Shown: one piece after another, positions 34,535-43,001 of the stretch
Layout of the letters: each line of letters opens with the position of its first letter
How positions within the stretch are numbered: position 1 is the stretch's first letter
Assembly: GCA_947167995.1 (NCBI GenBank)
Contig: CAMVKS010000006.1
Coordinates: 1 to 64,000 of the forward strand
Length of the DNA stretch: 64,000 nucleotides
Direction of reading: 5' to 3'
From: an uncultured Prevotellaceae bacterium
GTDB lineage: Bacteria > Bacteroidota > Bacteroidia > Bacteroidales > Muribaculaceae
Translations under genes and position numbers: made by a program
Notes under the pieces: model-generated
What the model was told of the DNA's origin: nothing
What the model saw: the letters and a program-made list of their open reading frames with translations, nothing else
Databases searched by the model: none

Positions 34535-35233
34535 ATGGATAACAACGCAGTTGCCGAACGCATTAAGTTCTTGATGAAGGAGTTGAACTACCGTCAGGTA
34601 GATTTTGCTCAAAAGATAGATATCGACACATCTAACCTGTCGAAATACCTCAACGGACGTCTTGCCATGAGCGAGGCGTTGATAAACAAGATTGTGGTAA
34701 ACCTTGGAGTGTCGAAGCAATGGCTTGAGACTGGCGAGGACCTGCCTTTTGCCAAACAACAGCCACAGCAGCTGGTCACTGTGCCCGAGTCGCGCATTGT
34801 CACCGAGCCTTCGGTAGCAGCGGCCAAGCGTGGCACGCCTGTCTACGATATCGACGTCACTGCAGGCTACATGCCCCAGGCACGCATGTTTACCGACGAC
34901 CAGATTGTGGGCTTTGTGGACCTGCCCGACATGACAAGCACTCAGTGCCGCATTGTGCGCGTCAGCGGCGACTCGATGAGCCCGGTGATTCGCAATGGCG
35001 ACTATATAGCCGTGCGCGAGCTCACCAACTTGCGGCAAATCTTCTGGGGGCAGATTTATGTCGTCATCCTCGACGACTACCGCATGGTCAAGTACATACG
35101 CCGTCACGACAATCCTGGCATGGTGATACTCCGCAGCGAGAACAAGCGCTACGACGACATGATAATCAACCGCGATGAAATTCGCGACCTCATGTTCGTC
35201 CAGAACATCATCCATGTCGACACGAGAATGTAG
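34535..35233 (+). CDS. CI/LexA-like repressor (XRE HTH plus S24 peptidase)
   Basis: A 232-residue transcriptional repressor. An XRE helix-turn-helix occupies about residues 7-62 (KELNYRQVDFAQKIDIDTSNLSKYLNG). A linker leads to an S24 autopeptidase domain with the Ser147/Lys186 pair (VSGDSMSP and YRMVKYI). A candidate self-cleavage Ala110-Gly111 bond (VTAGYMP) is present. Such proteins are inactivated by RecA-stimulated self-cleavage during DNA damage, or act as prophage repressors. No prophage genes are adjacent, and the dyads on its own promoter suggest autoregulation. Other targets are unknown. Confidence 0.9.
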   Translation: MDNNAVAERIKFLMKELNYRQVDFAQKIDIDTSNLSKYLNGRLAMSEALINKIVVNLGVSKQWLETGEDLPFAKQQPQQLVTVPESRIVTEPSVAAAKRGTPVYDIDVTAGYMPQARMFTDDQIVGFVDLPDMTSTQCRIVRVSGDSMSPVIRNGDYIAVRELTNLRQIFWGQIYVVILDDYRMVKYIRRHDNPGMVILRSENKRYDDMIINRDEIRDLMFVQNIIHVDTRM

Positions 35234-35287
35234 CTTTAAGTGTTAAGAAAAAAGTGGGTAGTTAATATTGTTTTTGGGGAATAAAAC

Positions 35288-35318
35288 TTGTTTTTTCTGA
35301 TATATTCTTATATTTTTG
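35288..35318 (+). promoter_or_regulatory. Promoter for the AAA/DUF4143 ATPase gene
   Basis: TTG at 35288-35290, a 20-base spacer and TATTTTTG at 35311-35318. Transcription would start just before the 33-bp repeats, placing them in the 5' leader. Confidence 0.65.
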
Positions 35319-35331
35319 CAGAAATTTTTTA

Positions 35332-35409
35332 GAAAAAGTGGCATGACATTTCAAAAAGTCGCTTGAAAAAGTGGCGTGACATTTCAAAAAGTCGCTTGAA
35401 AAAATGGCA
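35332..35409. repeat. 33-bp tandem repeat in an mRNA leader
   Basis: Two copies (35332-35364 and 35365-35397) differ by one base, followed by a 12-base partial copy. Each holds the inverted pair TTTCAA / TTGAAA across the junction and a GAC/GTC stem. The repeat lies between the promoter and the chosen start codon of the ATPase gene. The unit is 11 codons, so an in-frame upstream ATG at 35363 reads partly through it. Confidence 0.9.
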
Positions 35410-35434
35410 CATAATACCCGATTGGTTGATTAAG

Positions 35435-36763
35435 ATGCAGATACTCAGGAGAAAAATAGAGAAAGGCCTAAATGATTGGAAACGCAAGTCTGATCATCTA
35501 CCTCTTGTCGTTAAGGGGTGTCGTCAGTGTGGCAAGACTTTTTCGGTGCTGAAATTTGCTCGTGAGCACTACAGACATGTGGTCTATGTGAATTTTGTAG
35601 ATGACGAGGATGCCGTCATTGCTTTCAAGCATTTTAGAAAGGTTGATGACCTGATAATGGGAATCACCTCGACGATTAATGGTTCTTTTTTCGTGGCAGG
35701 CGAGACGTGCTTGATACTCGATGAAATTCAGGAGTGTCCTCAGGCGAGAATGTCACTCAAATTTTTCCATCTTGATGGTCGATTCGATGTCATCGCTACA
35801 GGTTCACTGCTTGGCGTTAAAGGCTACAAGAGTGGTAATAATGATTATTCGGTACCCGTAGGTTATGAAGAGATGTTGGATATGTATCCTCTTGATTTTG
35901 AGGAGTTCATGTGGGCAAATGGCGTGCCTGACGAAGCGATTGCGAGAATGAGAAATTGTCTTGATAAAGTCGAGGCGGTTCCCGAAGTGTTGCATGAACG
36001 TTTCAGGAAATTACTTTTACAATACACGATAGTTGGCGGTATGCCACGTGTGGTAAATGAATTTCTTCAAACCCACGACATGAACAGTGTGGTAAGACAG
36101 CAGCGTGCTATTATCGATGAATATAAAGACGATATGATGAAGTATGCCGAGAATATCTACAAGCCTCGCTTGAGAGAGGCTTTTGAGTCGATACCTCGTC
36201 AGCTTAGCAAGGATAACAAGAAATTCCAGTATTCAGTTATAAAAAAAGGCGCTAAAGCGGCTCATTATATTGATGCTCTGCAATGGGTAGAAGATGCTGG
36301 TATAATCTGTCGTTGTCGCAATTTGCATATTACAGAGCTACCATTGGACGGCAATGCCATCAATGACCATTTCAAGGTGTATATGGTTGATACAGGGCTT
36401 TTTATGTCGATGCTTGAAGATGGCACGCAATTCAAAGTATTGCAAGGAAACTTAATGAGCTATAAAGGGGCAATTTTTGAGAATCTTATTGCCGATATCT
36501 TCAGTAAGATGAATCGTAAGCTTTATTACTTCAGCAAATCTTCGGGTCTCGAAGTGGATTTTGTCATAAGATATAAAGGAGAGGCAACTCTCGTAGAGGT
36601 GAAATCATCCACAGGTAATGTAAAAAGCACCAAAACAATATTGAAACATCCTGAGAAATATCACGTTACGAAAGCAATAAAATTAGGGAATTATAATGTG
36701 GGAATAAGCGGAGGCATCTTGACTTTGCCACTTTATATGGCATTTCTGCTTCAGGAACCATGA
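35435..36763 (+). CDS. AAA ATPase with DUF4143 C-terminal domain
   Basis: A 442-residue ATP-binding protein of the AAA_14/DUF4143 type. I chose the ATG at 35435 (MQILRRKIEKGLNDW), because the 24 residues of the longer reading from 35363 come from the leader repeat and are unlike the family. Walker A is GCRQCGKT at 28-35, Walker B is TCLILDEIQECP near 91-102, and the C-terminal half has the DUF4143 nuclease-like motif (FENLIADIFSKMNRKLYYFSKSSGLEVDFVIRYKGEATLVEVKSS, with the D...EVK pattern of PD-(D/E)XK folds). These genes are abundant in Bacteroidetes and their role is not established. GC content is lower than in the neighbours, which suggests recent transfer. Confidence 0.87.
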   Translation: MQILRRKIEKGLNDWKRKSDHLPLVVKGCRQCGKTFSVLKFAREHYRHVVYVNFVDDEDAVIAFKHFRKVDDLIMGITSTINGSFFVAGETCLILDEIQECPQARMSLKFFHLDGRFDVIATGSLLGVKGYKSGNNDYSVPVGYEEMLDMYPLDFEEFMWANGVPDEAIARMRNCLDKVEAVPEVLHERFRKLLLQYTIVGGMPRVVNEFLQTHDMNSVVRQQRAIIDEYKDDMMKYAENIYKPRLREAFESIPRQLSKDNKKFQYSVIKKGAKAAHYIDALQWVEDAGIICRCRNLHITELPLDGNAINDHFKVYMVDTGLFMSMLEDGTQFKVLQGNLMSYKGAIFENLIADIFSKMNRKLYYFSKSSGLEVDFVIRYKGEATLVEVKSSTGNVKSTKTILKHPEKYHVTKAIKLGNYNVGISGGILTLPLYMAFLLQEP

Positions 36764-36841
36764 TGTTGTGGATTTAATAATTCACGAACCTTAGAGGAGT
36801 TTCATGATTATTGAACAGAAAGAAGATAATTAGTAAAAGCT

Positions 36842-38071
36842 ATGAATAACAACGAAAATATAACGCTTCACACTCTGCCCAACGGGCTGCGCATGGTTCA
36901 TGTGCATCGCAGCTCGCCGGTGGGGTGGTGCGGACTGGCAGTGAATGCTGGCAGCCGCGATGAGCTGGAAGGACAGTACGGTTTGGCGCATTTTGTCGAG
37001 CACACCATTTTCAAGGGTACAAAACGTCGCTCTTCGACGCGCATCAACAATCGCATGGAGCAGGTGGGAGGTGAGTTGAATGCCTATACTACCAAGGAGA
37101 GCACCATGCTCTACTGCATCTTCCCTGTTGAACATCTCGAGCGTGCTGTGGAGCTTCTTGCAGACCTTGTAGAAAACTCGGTGTTTCCCGAGCATGAACT
37201 CTCGACCGAGCTCGATGTGGTGCTCGAGGAGGTGGCAAGCTATCGCGATGCACCCAGCGAGGCAGTCTACGATGACTTTGAGGATATGCTTCTCGCTGGC
37301 AGTCAGTTAGGGCACAATATTCTGGGCGAGGAAAAAGACCTGCGACTGCTCACGGCAGGCCATTGCCTCGACTGGCTCAAGCGCTTGTATGTGCCCAGCA
37401 ATATGGTGTTCTTCTCGCTTGGAAGCACGCCGTCTCACAAGGTGTTTGGTCTTGCCGAGCGATATTTCGGCATACTCTCCCATGCCAAGAAGGGCATCAA
37501 GCGCAAAGCACCTGTCGCAATCGAGCCGCAGCGCAAAGTGGTAGACTTGGGGCTTCACCAGTCGCACACCATCGTGGGTGCAAGGGTTCCAGGCATGTAT
37601 GACGACCAGCGATTTGCATTTGCTTTGCTCAACAACATCCTGGGTGGGCCAGGCATGAACTCGTTGTTGAATGTGAGTCTGCGTGAGAAGCGTGGATTGG
37701 TCTACACCGTGGAATCGTCGTTGGTTACTTTCACCGATTGTGGAATGATACAAATCTATTTGGGTTGTGAGCACGAGAAGCTGAAGAAGGCCCTTCGTCT
37801 TATCGCCAACACCATCGACTCGCTTGCACAATCGCCCATGACCGAGCGGCGTGTCGATGCCTACAAGCGACAATATTGCGGACAGATGCTCGTTGCCAAC
37901 GATAGCTCGGAGGTATCGGCTATGGCATCGGGGCGAGGGCTCTTGTATTACAACGACGTGAGCACGCTGCAGGAAAACATCGACTGCATCCTCGGCGTCA
38001 CACAGGCTCAGCTACAGCAGGCAGCACAACAACTAACATTGGAAAATTGCTCAATCCTTACTTTCAAATGA
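36842..38071 (+). CDS. M16 family zinc metallopeptidase
   Basis: A 409-residue peptidase of the pitrilysin/insulinase family. The inverted zinc motif HFVEH is at residues 50-54 (His50, Glu53, His54), with a downstream acidic cluster (STELDVVLEE, near 121-130) supplying the third ligand. Two M16 domains in one chain match the single-subunit processing-peptidase type. There is no clear signal peptide, so it may be cytoplasmic. It precedes the CDF transporter by 31 bases, so the two may be co-transcribed. Confidence 0.92.
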   Translation: MNNNENITLHTLPNGLRMVHVHRSSPVGWCGLAVNAGSRDELEGQYGLAHFVEHTIFKGTKRRSSTRINNRMEQVGGELNAYTTKESTMLYCIFPVEHLERAVELLADLVENSVFPEHELSTELDVVLEEVASYRDAPSEAVYDDFEDMLLAGSQLGHNILGEEKDLRLLTAGHCLDWLKRLYVPSNMVFFSLGSTPSHKVFGLAERYFGILSHAKKGIKRKAPVAIEPQRKVVDLGLHQSHTIVGARVPGMYDDQRFAFALLNNILGGPGMNSLLNVSLREKRGLVYTVESSLVTFTDCGMIQIYLGCEHEKLKKALRLIANTIDSLAQSPMTERRVDAYKRQYCGQMLVANDSSEVSAMASGRGLLYYNDVSTLQENIDCILGVTQAQLQQAAQQLTLENCSILTFK

Positions 38072-38102
38072 TTGGGGTTTATTTAAAATTCAATTATTTT
38101 TC

Positions 38103-38990
38103 ATGACACGAGAGAGAGAAATACAGAAAGTGACCCTTGTGGGATGTGCAGGAAATGTCGCGCTGATGATTTGCAAACTCATCGCGGGACTTGTGGGGCA
38201 TAGCTCGGCGATGATTGCCGACGCGGTGCACTCGCTCTCTGATTTTGTTACCGACATTATTGTGCTGGCCTTTGTCAGTGTCAGTGCCAAGCCACAAGAC
38301 TCGTCTCACGACTACGGACACGGGAAATTCGAAACTATTGCCACTTTTTTCATTGGACTCGCTTTAGTGGCGGCAGCTACGGGCATTATAGTGTCGGGGG
38401 TGCTCTCGCTCATCGACTGGGCAAGTGGGGCAAGCCTTGAAGCACCTGGACCCATGGCATTGTGGGCGGCTTTATTGTCAATAGTTGTCAAAGAGGCGCT
38501 TTATCAATACACAGCCTATAAAGGCAAGAAGCTTAACTCTCAGGCTGTTATAGCCAACGCTTGGCATCATCGCAGCGACGCGTTGTCGTCGATAGCAGCA
38601 GCCATAGGCATTGGAGGTGCTATCTTGCTGGGAGACCGATGGACGGTGCTCGACCCCATTGCTTCGATTGTTGTGGGATTGTTCCTCGTGAAGGTGGCAG
38701 TAGAGCTGTTGAAGAAAAGCATTGGCGAACTCACCGAGAGCTCTCTGCCTCAAGACACGGAGCAGGAAATAGAAGATATCATCACCTCGTTTCCCGAGAT
38801 TAGCGAGCCCCACAATCTGCGCACTCGTCGCATTGGCAACCGCATCGCTGTAGAGGCCCACATCCGCATGGACGGCAACATGCCGCTCATCGATGCTCAC
38901 AACCTCACCAGCCGAGTGGAGCATAAGCTCAAAGAGCGTTTTGGCGACGACACACACATCACCCTGCACATGGAACCAATTAAACCTTGA
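38103..38990 (+). CDS. Cation diffusion facilitator (CDF) family metal exporter
   Basis: A 295-residue inner membrane protein with six hydrophobic segments that exports divalent metals (zinc, iron, manganese or similar) in exchange for protons. The metal-binding motifs are HSLSDFVTDI in helix 2 and HHRSDALSSIAA in helix 5 (the His/Asp pairs of site A). The C-terminal cytosolic domain (about 210-295) includes HNLRTRRIGNRIAVEAHIRMDG and ends HITLHMEP. The specific metal cannot be told from sequence. Confidence 0.94.
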   Translation: MTREREIQKVTLVGCAGNVALMICKLIAGLVGHSSAMIADAVHSLSDFVTDIIVLAFVSVSAKPQDSSHDYGHGKFETIATFFIGLALVAAATGIIVSGVLSLIDWASGASLEAPGPMALWAALLSIVVKEALYQYTAYKGKKLNSQAVIANAWHHRSDALSSIAAAIGIGGAILLGDRWTVLDPIASIVVGLFLVKVAVELLKKSIGELTESSLPQDTEQEIEDIITSFPEISEPHNLRTRRIGNRIAVEAHIRMDGNMPLIDAHNLTSRVEHKLKERFGDDTHITLHMEPIKP

Positions 38991-39108
38991 GTGGACGAGC
39001 ACTGATTATTCACTTTTTTGGCATTTTTCTTGCAGTGGTGATAAAAAATTTATATTTTCGTGACGTTTTTCAAAAATACGATATTTCTAACTTAAAATAT
39101 ATACTATT

Positions 39109-39669
39109 ATGGCAGACGTAAAAACATTTCTTGATGCAGCCGAGAAAAAGATGAACGAGGCTGTGGCTTATCTCGACGAGACCCTGTCGCGTGTGCGCGC
39201 CGGCAAGGCCAATCCCAAAATCCTCGATCCCGTGAAGGTGGAATACTATGGCTCGATGATGCCCATCGCCAACGTGGCCAACGTAGCAGTGCCCGATGCT
39301 CGCAGCATCACCATCACTCCATGGGAGAAGCCCATGATTAAGATTATCGAGAAAGCGATTCTCGACTCCAACATAGGCATCACACCCGAGAACAACGGTG
39401 AGATCATCCGCCTCAACTTCCCACCCTTGACCGAGGAGCGCCGCAAGCAGCTGGTGAAGGATGCCAAGTCGGAGACCGAGAAAGCCAAGGTGAGTGTGCG
39501 CAACGCACGCCGCGAGATGATCGAGAGCCTGAAAAAGGCCGTAAAAGACGGTATGCCCGAGGATGCTCAGAAGGACGGCGAGGAGAAAGTTCAGAAGCTC
39601 CACGACAAGTTCCTCAAGAAAATCGACGAGGTTTTCGCTTCCAAAGAAAAAGAAATTCTCACTGTCTAA
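39109..39669 (+). CDS. frr: Ribosome recycling factor
   Basis: A 186-residue cytosolic factor that with EF-G splits the ribosome after translation stops. Conserved blocks include [28 protein letters not shown] near residues 25-52 and the highly basic [25 protein letters not shown] helix. Normal length. A TTG ... TATATTTTCG pair at 39030-39060 is a plausible but imperfect promoter. Confidence 0.97.
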   Translation: MADVKTFLDAAEKKMNEAVAYLDETLSRVRAGKANPKILDPVKVEYYGSMMPIANVANVAVPDARSITITPWEKPMIKIIEKAILDSNIGITPENNGEIIRLNFPPLTEERRKQLVKDAKSETEKAKVSVRNARREMIESLKKAVKDGMPEDAQKDGEEKVQKLHDKFLKKIDEVFASKEKEILTV

Positions 39670-39708
39670 ATTACTCTTGACATACTTCAAAAAGAGTATC
39701 AAGCATCA

Positions 39709-39742
39709 ATGGTGTGTCATTACCTCTGGCACACCATCCTTT
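39709..39742 (+). terminator. Weak hairpin after frr
   Basis: ATGGTGTG (39709-39716) pairs with CACACCAT (39730-39737), loop of 13 bases, followed by a short pyrimidine run. It may be a weak terminator before the PepSY-like gene. Confidence 0.45.
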
Positions 39743-39825
39743 CTAATTAGAGGGTGCCAGGGTGGATGTTCCTTCAGCAAAATCAATAAATAACTACGAC
39801 CAAGTTTAACAATTATAACACAACT

Positions 39826-40263
39826 ATGAAGAAATTTCTCATTTTAGCAGCAATAGCCATTATGTCGCTCTCGTGCTTTGCCGACGACAACATTGTTGAG
39901 ATTCCTTTCAACAAAGTGCCCGACCTGGGACAAAGAGTAGTAACAAGCTATTTCACGGGCAATACTGTGACAAAAGCTGTCAAGTATAAAAGCAAGGACA
40001 TGAAAAACCGCACTTGCGTGACCCTCGACAATGGTGCTACTATCGAGTTTGACAAGGAAGGAAACTGGATGATAGTTGATTGCCGCCAGAGCGAGGTGCC
40101 CATGCGCATGGTGCCAGGCAAAATCCAGATGTATCTCAACAACAACCATCCCGGCGTGAGTGTTGTTTTCATGAGCCGTGAAATCAAGAATGGCGACATC
40201 ACATTCCTGTTGAAAGACGGCACCGAACTGCATTTCACCAATGAACATGAATTGATTCAGTGA
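39826..40263 (+). CDS. PepSY-like (DUF2874) exported protein
   Basis: A 145-residue exported protein with a signal peptide (about 1-19, ending CFA). The body looks like tandem PepSY-like (DUF2874/PF11396) units: VDLGQRV-type helix, AVKYKSKDMKNRTCVTLDNGATIEFDKEGNWMIVDC, then a second ITFLLKDGTELHFTNEHELIQ. Such proteins are common and highly expressed in Bacteroidales; they bind no known partner with certainty. The U32 gene follows 10 bases downstream. Confidence 0.8.
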   Translation: MKKFLILAAIAIMSLSCFADDNIVEIPFNKVPDLGQRVVTSYFTGNTVTKAVKYKSKDMKNRTCVTLDNGATIEFDKEGNWMIVDCRQSEVPMRMVPGKIQMYLNNNHPGVSVVFMSREIKNGDITFLLKDGTELHFTNEHELIQ

Positions 40264-40273
40264 ATGATTGATA

Positions 40274-41587
40274 ATGAATAGCTCAGATTTCTCAAATAGC
40301 GCAGCAACAACCATTACTGATTCTCAATCCTCGATTCCCTCGATGTCGCGCGGCGATTTTGAAATCATGGCACCGGTGGGGTCGTGGGAGTCGTTGGTGG
40401 CGGCACATCAAGGTGGTGCCGATGCCATATATTTTGGTATAGAGAACCTTAACATGCGCTCCAAGTCGAGTGTCAACTTCTCTATCGACGACCTGCACAC
40501 TATCGCCCGCTGGTGCGATGAACACAACATAAAAACCTATCTCACAGTCAATACCATCATCTATGATGAGGATATTGACTATATGCACCGCATTGTCGAT
40601 GCTGCACGCGATGCCAAGCTCACCGCCATCATTGCCAGCGATATGGCCACTATCCTCTATGCACGCAGCATTGGGGTAGAAGTCCACATCTCAACGCAGG
40701 TCAACGTGAGCAACCGCGAGGCAGTGAAATATTATGCCCAGTTTGCCGACGTCATGGTTCTTGCCCGTGAGCTGAACTTAGACCAGGTAGCCGCCATCCA
40801 CAAGAGTATCACCGAGCAGGGCATCACAGGTCCGCATGGCAATCCTGTGCGACTCGAGATGTTTTGCCACGGAGCACTGTGCATGGCAGTGAGCGGCAAG
40901 TGCTATATGAGTCTGCACGAGGCCAACTCCAGCGCCAACCGTGGCGCCTGTCGCCAGATTTGCCGTCGCAGCTATGTCGTCACCGACCGCGACACAGGCG
41001 ATGAACTCTCAATCGAGAACAAATATATCATGTCGCCCAAGGACTTAAAGACCATCCACTTCCTGAACAAGATGCTTGACGCTGGCGTGAGGGTGCTCAA
41101 GATTGAAGGCAGGGCACGTGGGCCGGAATATGTGCGCACCGTGGCAAGCTGCTATAACGAGGCTCTCAACGCCATTATCGAAGGCTCCTACAGCGAGGAG
41201 AAAATCGCACAGTGGGATGAGCGTCTGGCACGCGTGTTCAACCGCGGATTCTGGGACGGATACTACTTAGGACAGCGCTTAGGGGAGTGGACCTCGAAAT
41301 ATGGTTCCAGTGCCACACACGTCAAGGTCTATGCCGCCAAGGGTATACGTTATTTCTCCAAGATTGGTGTCGCCGAGTTCCAGATGGAGGCAGGAGAGCT
41401 GCATGTGGGCGATGAGATTATCATCACTGGCCCCACTACTGGTGCATTGCCCATGAGCATCGAGGAAATAAGAGTCGACCTCAAGCCGGTAGAAAGAACC
41501 GTCAAAGGCGAGCGTTTCTCTATCAAGACAGGCGAGAAAATACGCCCCAGCGACAAACTGTTCCTCTGGAAACCAGTGGATAAATAA
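40274..41587 (+). CDS. Peptidase U32 family protein
   Basis: A 437-residue protein of the U32 family. The family signature is clear at EMFCHGALCMAVSGKCYMS, with further conserved cysteines in NRGACRQICRRSYVVTDR. I chose the ATG at 40274 (MNSSDFSNSAA); a TTG six bases upstream is in frame. Members of this family include RlhA and TrhP, which introduce 5-hydroxycytidine or 5-hydroxyuridine in rRNA or tRNA, so the older peptidase name may mislead. It is probably co-transcribed with the PepSY-like gene. Confidence 0.9.
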   Translation: MNSSDFSNSAATTITDSQSSIPSMSRGDFEIMAPVGSWESLVAAHQGGADAIYFGIENLNMRSKSSVNFSIDDLHTIARWCDEHNIKTYLTVNTIIYDEDIDYMHRIVDAARDAKLTAIIASDMATILYARSIGVEVHISTQVNVSNREAVKYYAQFADVMVLARELNLDQVAAIHKSITEQGITGPHGNPVRLEMFCHGALCMAVSGKCYMSLHEANSSANRGACRQICRRSYVVTDRDTGDELSIENKYIMSPKDLKTIHFLNKMLDAGVRVLKIEGRARGPEYVRTVASCYNEALNAIIEGSYSEEKIAQWDERLARVFNRGFWDGYYLGQRLGEWTSKYGSSATHVKVYAAKGIRYFSKIGVAEFQMEAGELHVGDEIIITGPTTGALPMSIEEIRVDLKPVERTVKGERFSIKTGEKIRPSDKLFLWKPVDK

Positions 41588-41637
41588 CCCCAATCTTATT
41601 AGCTGAGGGCTACACACTCGTCTTAGAGAGAATAAAT

Positions 41638-41685
41638 TATTGGACCAATGGGACTTGTCAGCCTTATTGGTCCAATAGTTTTTTC
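41638..41685. terminator. Bidirectional terminator between convergent genes
   Basis: A 12-bp perfect stem (41638-41649 with 41666-41677) is followed by six T on the plus strand and preceded by an A-rich stretch, so it can end the U32 and the EEP-nuclease transcripts. Confidence 0.85.
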
Positions 41686-41701
41686 AATGACCGCTTGCGA
41701 T

Positions 41702-42829
41702 TTATTGAGCTTCCTTCACGAGGAATATCTCGGTGGGGAAGTGGTCGCTGTATCCGTTGAGGAACACTCCCGAGCTGTAGGTGCGCAGTGGATAGCCTTT
41801 TCGGTCACCTTCCTGAGTCTTGAGGAAGTCTCGGTTCAAGGCTTCGGCTCTGACAAAGGTGAGCTGCGGCTTGTCTTTTCCCTCGCGGTACTTAGTGAAG
41901 AATCCGTTACACATGATTTGGTCGAAGAGGTTCCATTGTCCCTTGTAAGCCAGGGTACCAATGCCTCTTGCCAGGATGTTCCAGAAAGGATTGAACATTT
42001 CGCCTGGTTGATTCACTTCTTCAATATTACGCTTACCTCCCACGCTCTCGGCGCAAGCCTTGTCCATTGGGTCATCGTTAAGGTCACCCATGAAGATGAT
42101 GCCAATGTGCTCGCCGTGAACGTTCACCAGCGAGTCGATGGTGCGACGGCACATGTAGCCGGCAGCCTCACGCTTGGGGCTTGACGCTTCCTGACCGCCC
42201 AATCGTGATGGCCAGTGGTTTACTATCACTGCCACTGTGTCGCCAGCGAGCAATCCCACAACGCACATCTGGTCGCGTGTGCGGAAGTTGTCGTTCCACT
42301 CATACTCCCCCTTGCGGCCTTCGTCGGCGGCAGCACGGGCCCTGTCAAAATCCTCCTCGCTCAAGCGCTGGTTGGTGACATTGAGCACACTGAAGTAACG
42401 GGGGTTGTAAAGCAGACCCACGTCCACACCACGACGGTCGGGGCTGTCGTGATAAGGAGCTATCTGCAATCGCCAGTTGCGAATCTGTGGGTCGCGAACG
42501 AGATCCTGCAACACTGTTATGTTCTCGATCTCGCTAACACCAATAATAGCAGGTCCATAGGGGGTGTTGTCGGTTTTCATTTGTGAAATGGCATAAGCCA
42601 TTCTATCGATTTTCATCCAATACTTGCGACCGTCCCACTGACGTGCACCATTGGGCGAAAACTCCACGTCGTAGGTGCCATTGGCATTGATAGTGTCGAA
42701 CAAGTTTTCAAGGTTGTAGAACATAACGCCATACATCTTGTAGCGTTTCTCTTGTTGTACACTTTGCTGCGCATTCATCATTGGTATCAAGACCATTGCC
42801 GCCAATGCGGCGAGAAGTATTTTTTTCAT
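41702..42829 (-). CDS. Secreted endonuclease/exonuclease/phosphatase (EEP) family protein
   Basis: A 375-residue exported enzyme of the EEP fold (DNase I-like). Signal peptide about 1-20. Catalytic blocks include FYNLENLFDTIN near residue 40, IIGVSEIEN (the metal-binding Glu), IMGDLNDDP (Asp and Asn) and GYSDHFPTEIF (the final His). The fold serves nucleases and phosphodiesterases alike. It is the first of three secreted nuclease-type proteins on this stretch. Confidence 0.87.
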   Translation of the reverse strand: MKKILLAALAAMVLIPMMNAQQSVQQEKRYKMYGVMFYNLENLFDTINANGTYDVEFSPNGARQWDGRKYWMKIDRMAYAISQMKTDNTPYGPAIIGVSEIENITVLQDLVRDPQIRNWRLQIAPYHDSPDRRGVDVGLLYNPRYFSVLNVTNQRLSEEDFDRARAAADEGRKGEYEWNDNFRTRDQMCVVGLLAGDTVAVIVNHWPSRLGGQEASSPKREAAGYMCRRTIDSLVNVHGEHIGIIFMGDLNDDPMDKACAESVGGKRNIEEVNQPGEMFNPFWNILARGIGTLAYKGQWNLFDQIMCNGFFTKYREGKDKPQLTFVRAEALNRDFLKTQEGDRKGYPLRTYSSGVFLNGYSDHFPTEIFLVKEAQ

Positions 42830-42943
42830 AGTGCAGTGTATGTTATAGAGTTTATATTTCTGGAAAAATCAATTATTTTCCAAAAATACTACTTTTTCTT
42901 GAAACGACACACAATTTGCCCTAAAAATGTTGAAAAAAAGAAT

Positions 42944-42980
42944 AAAGAGCGGTTTTGACTTTCGACCAAAACCGCTCTTT
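42944..42980 (-). terminator. Terminator for the NUC1/chitobiase gene
   Basis: A 14-bp perfect stem (42944-42957 with 42967-42980) with a 9-base loop. On the minus strand it leads into TTTATTCTTTTTTTC. Confidence 0.85.
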
Positions 42981-43001
42981 TGTAACAATTACTCTGGGCA
43001 A

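Noticed and set aside
35363-35434. N-terminal extension of the AAA/DUF4143 ATPase
   Set aside because: These 24 codons are read from the tandem repeat in the leader and are unlike the start of family members; ATG 35435 fits better.
34535-36763. Prophage remnant around the CI-like repressor
   Set aside because: No integrase, excisionase or structural phage gene lies near; XRE-S24 repressors are common as chromosomal stress regulators.
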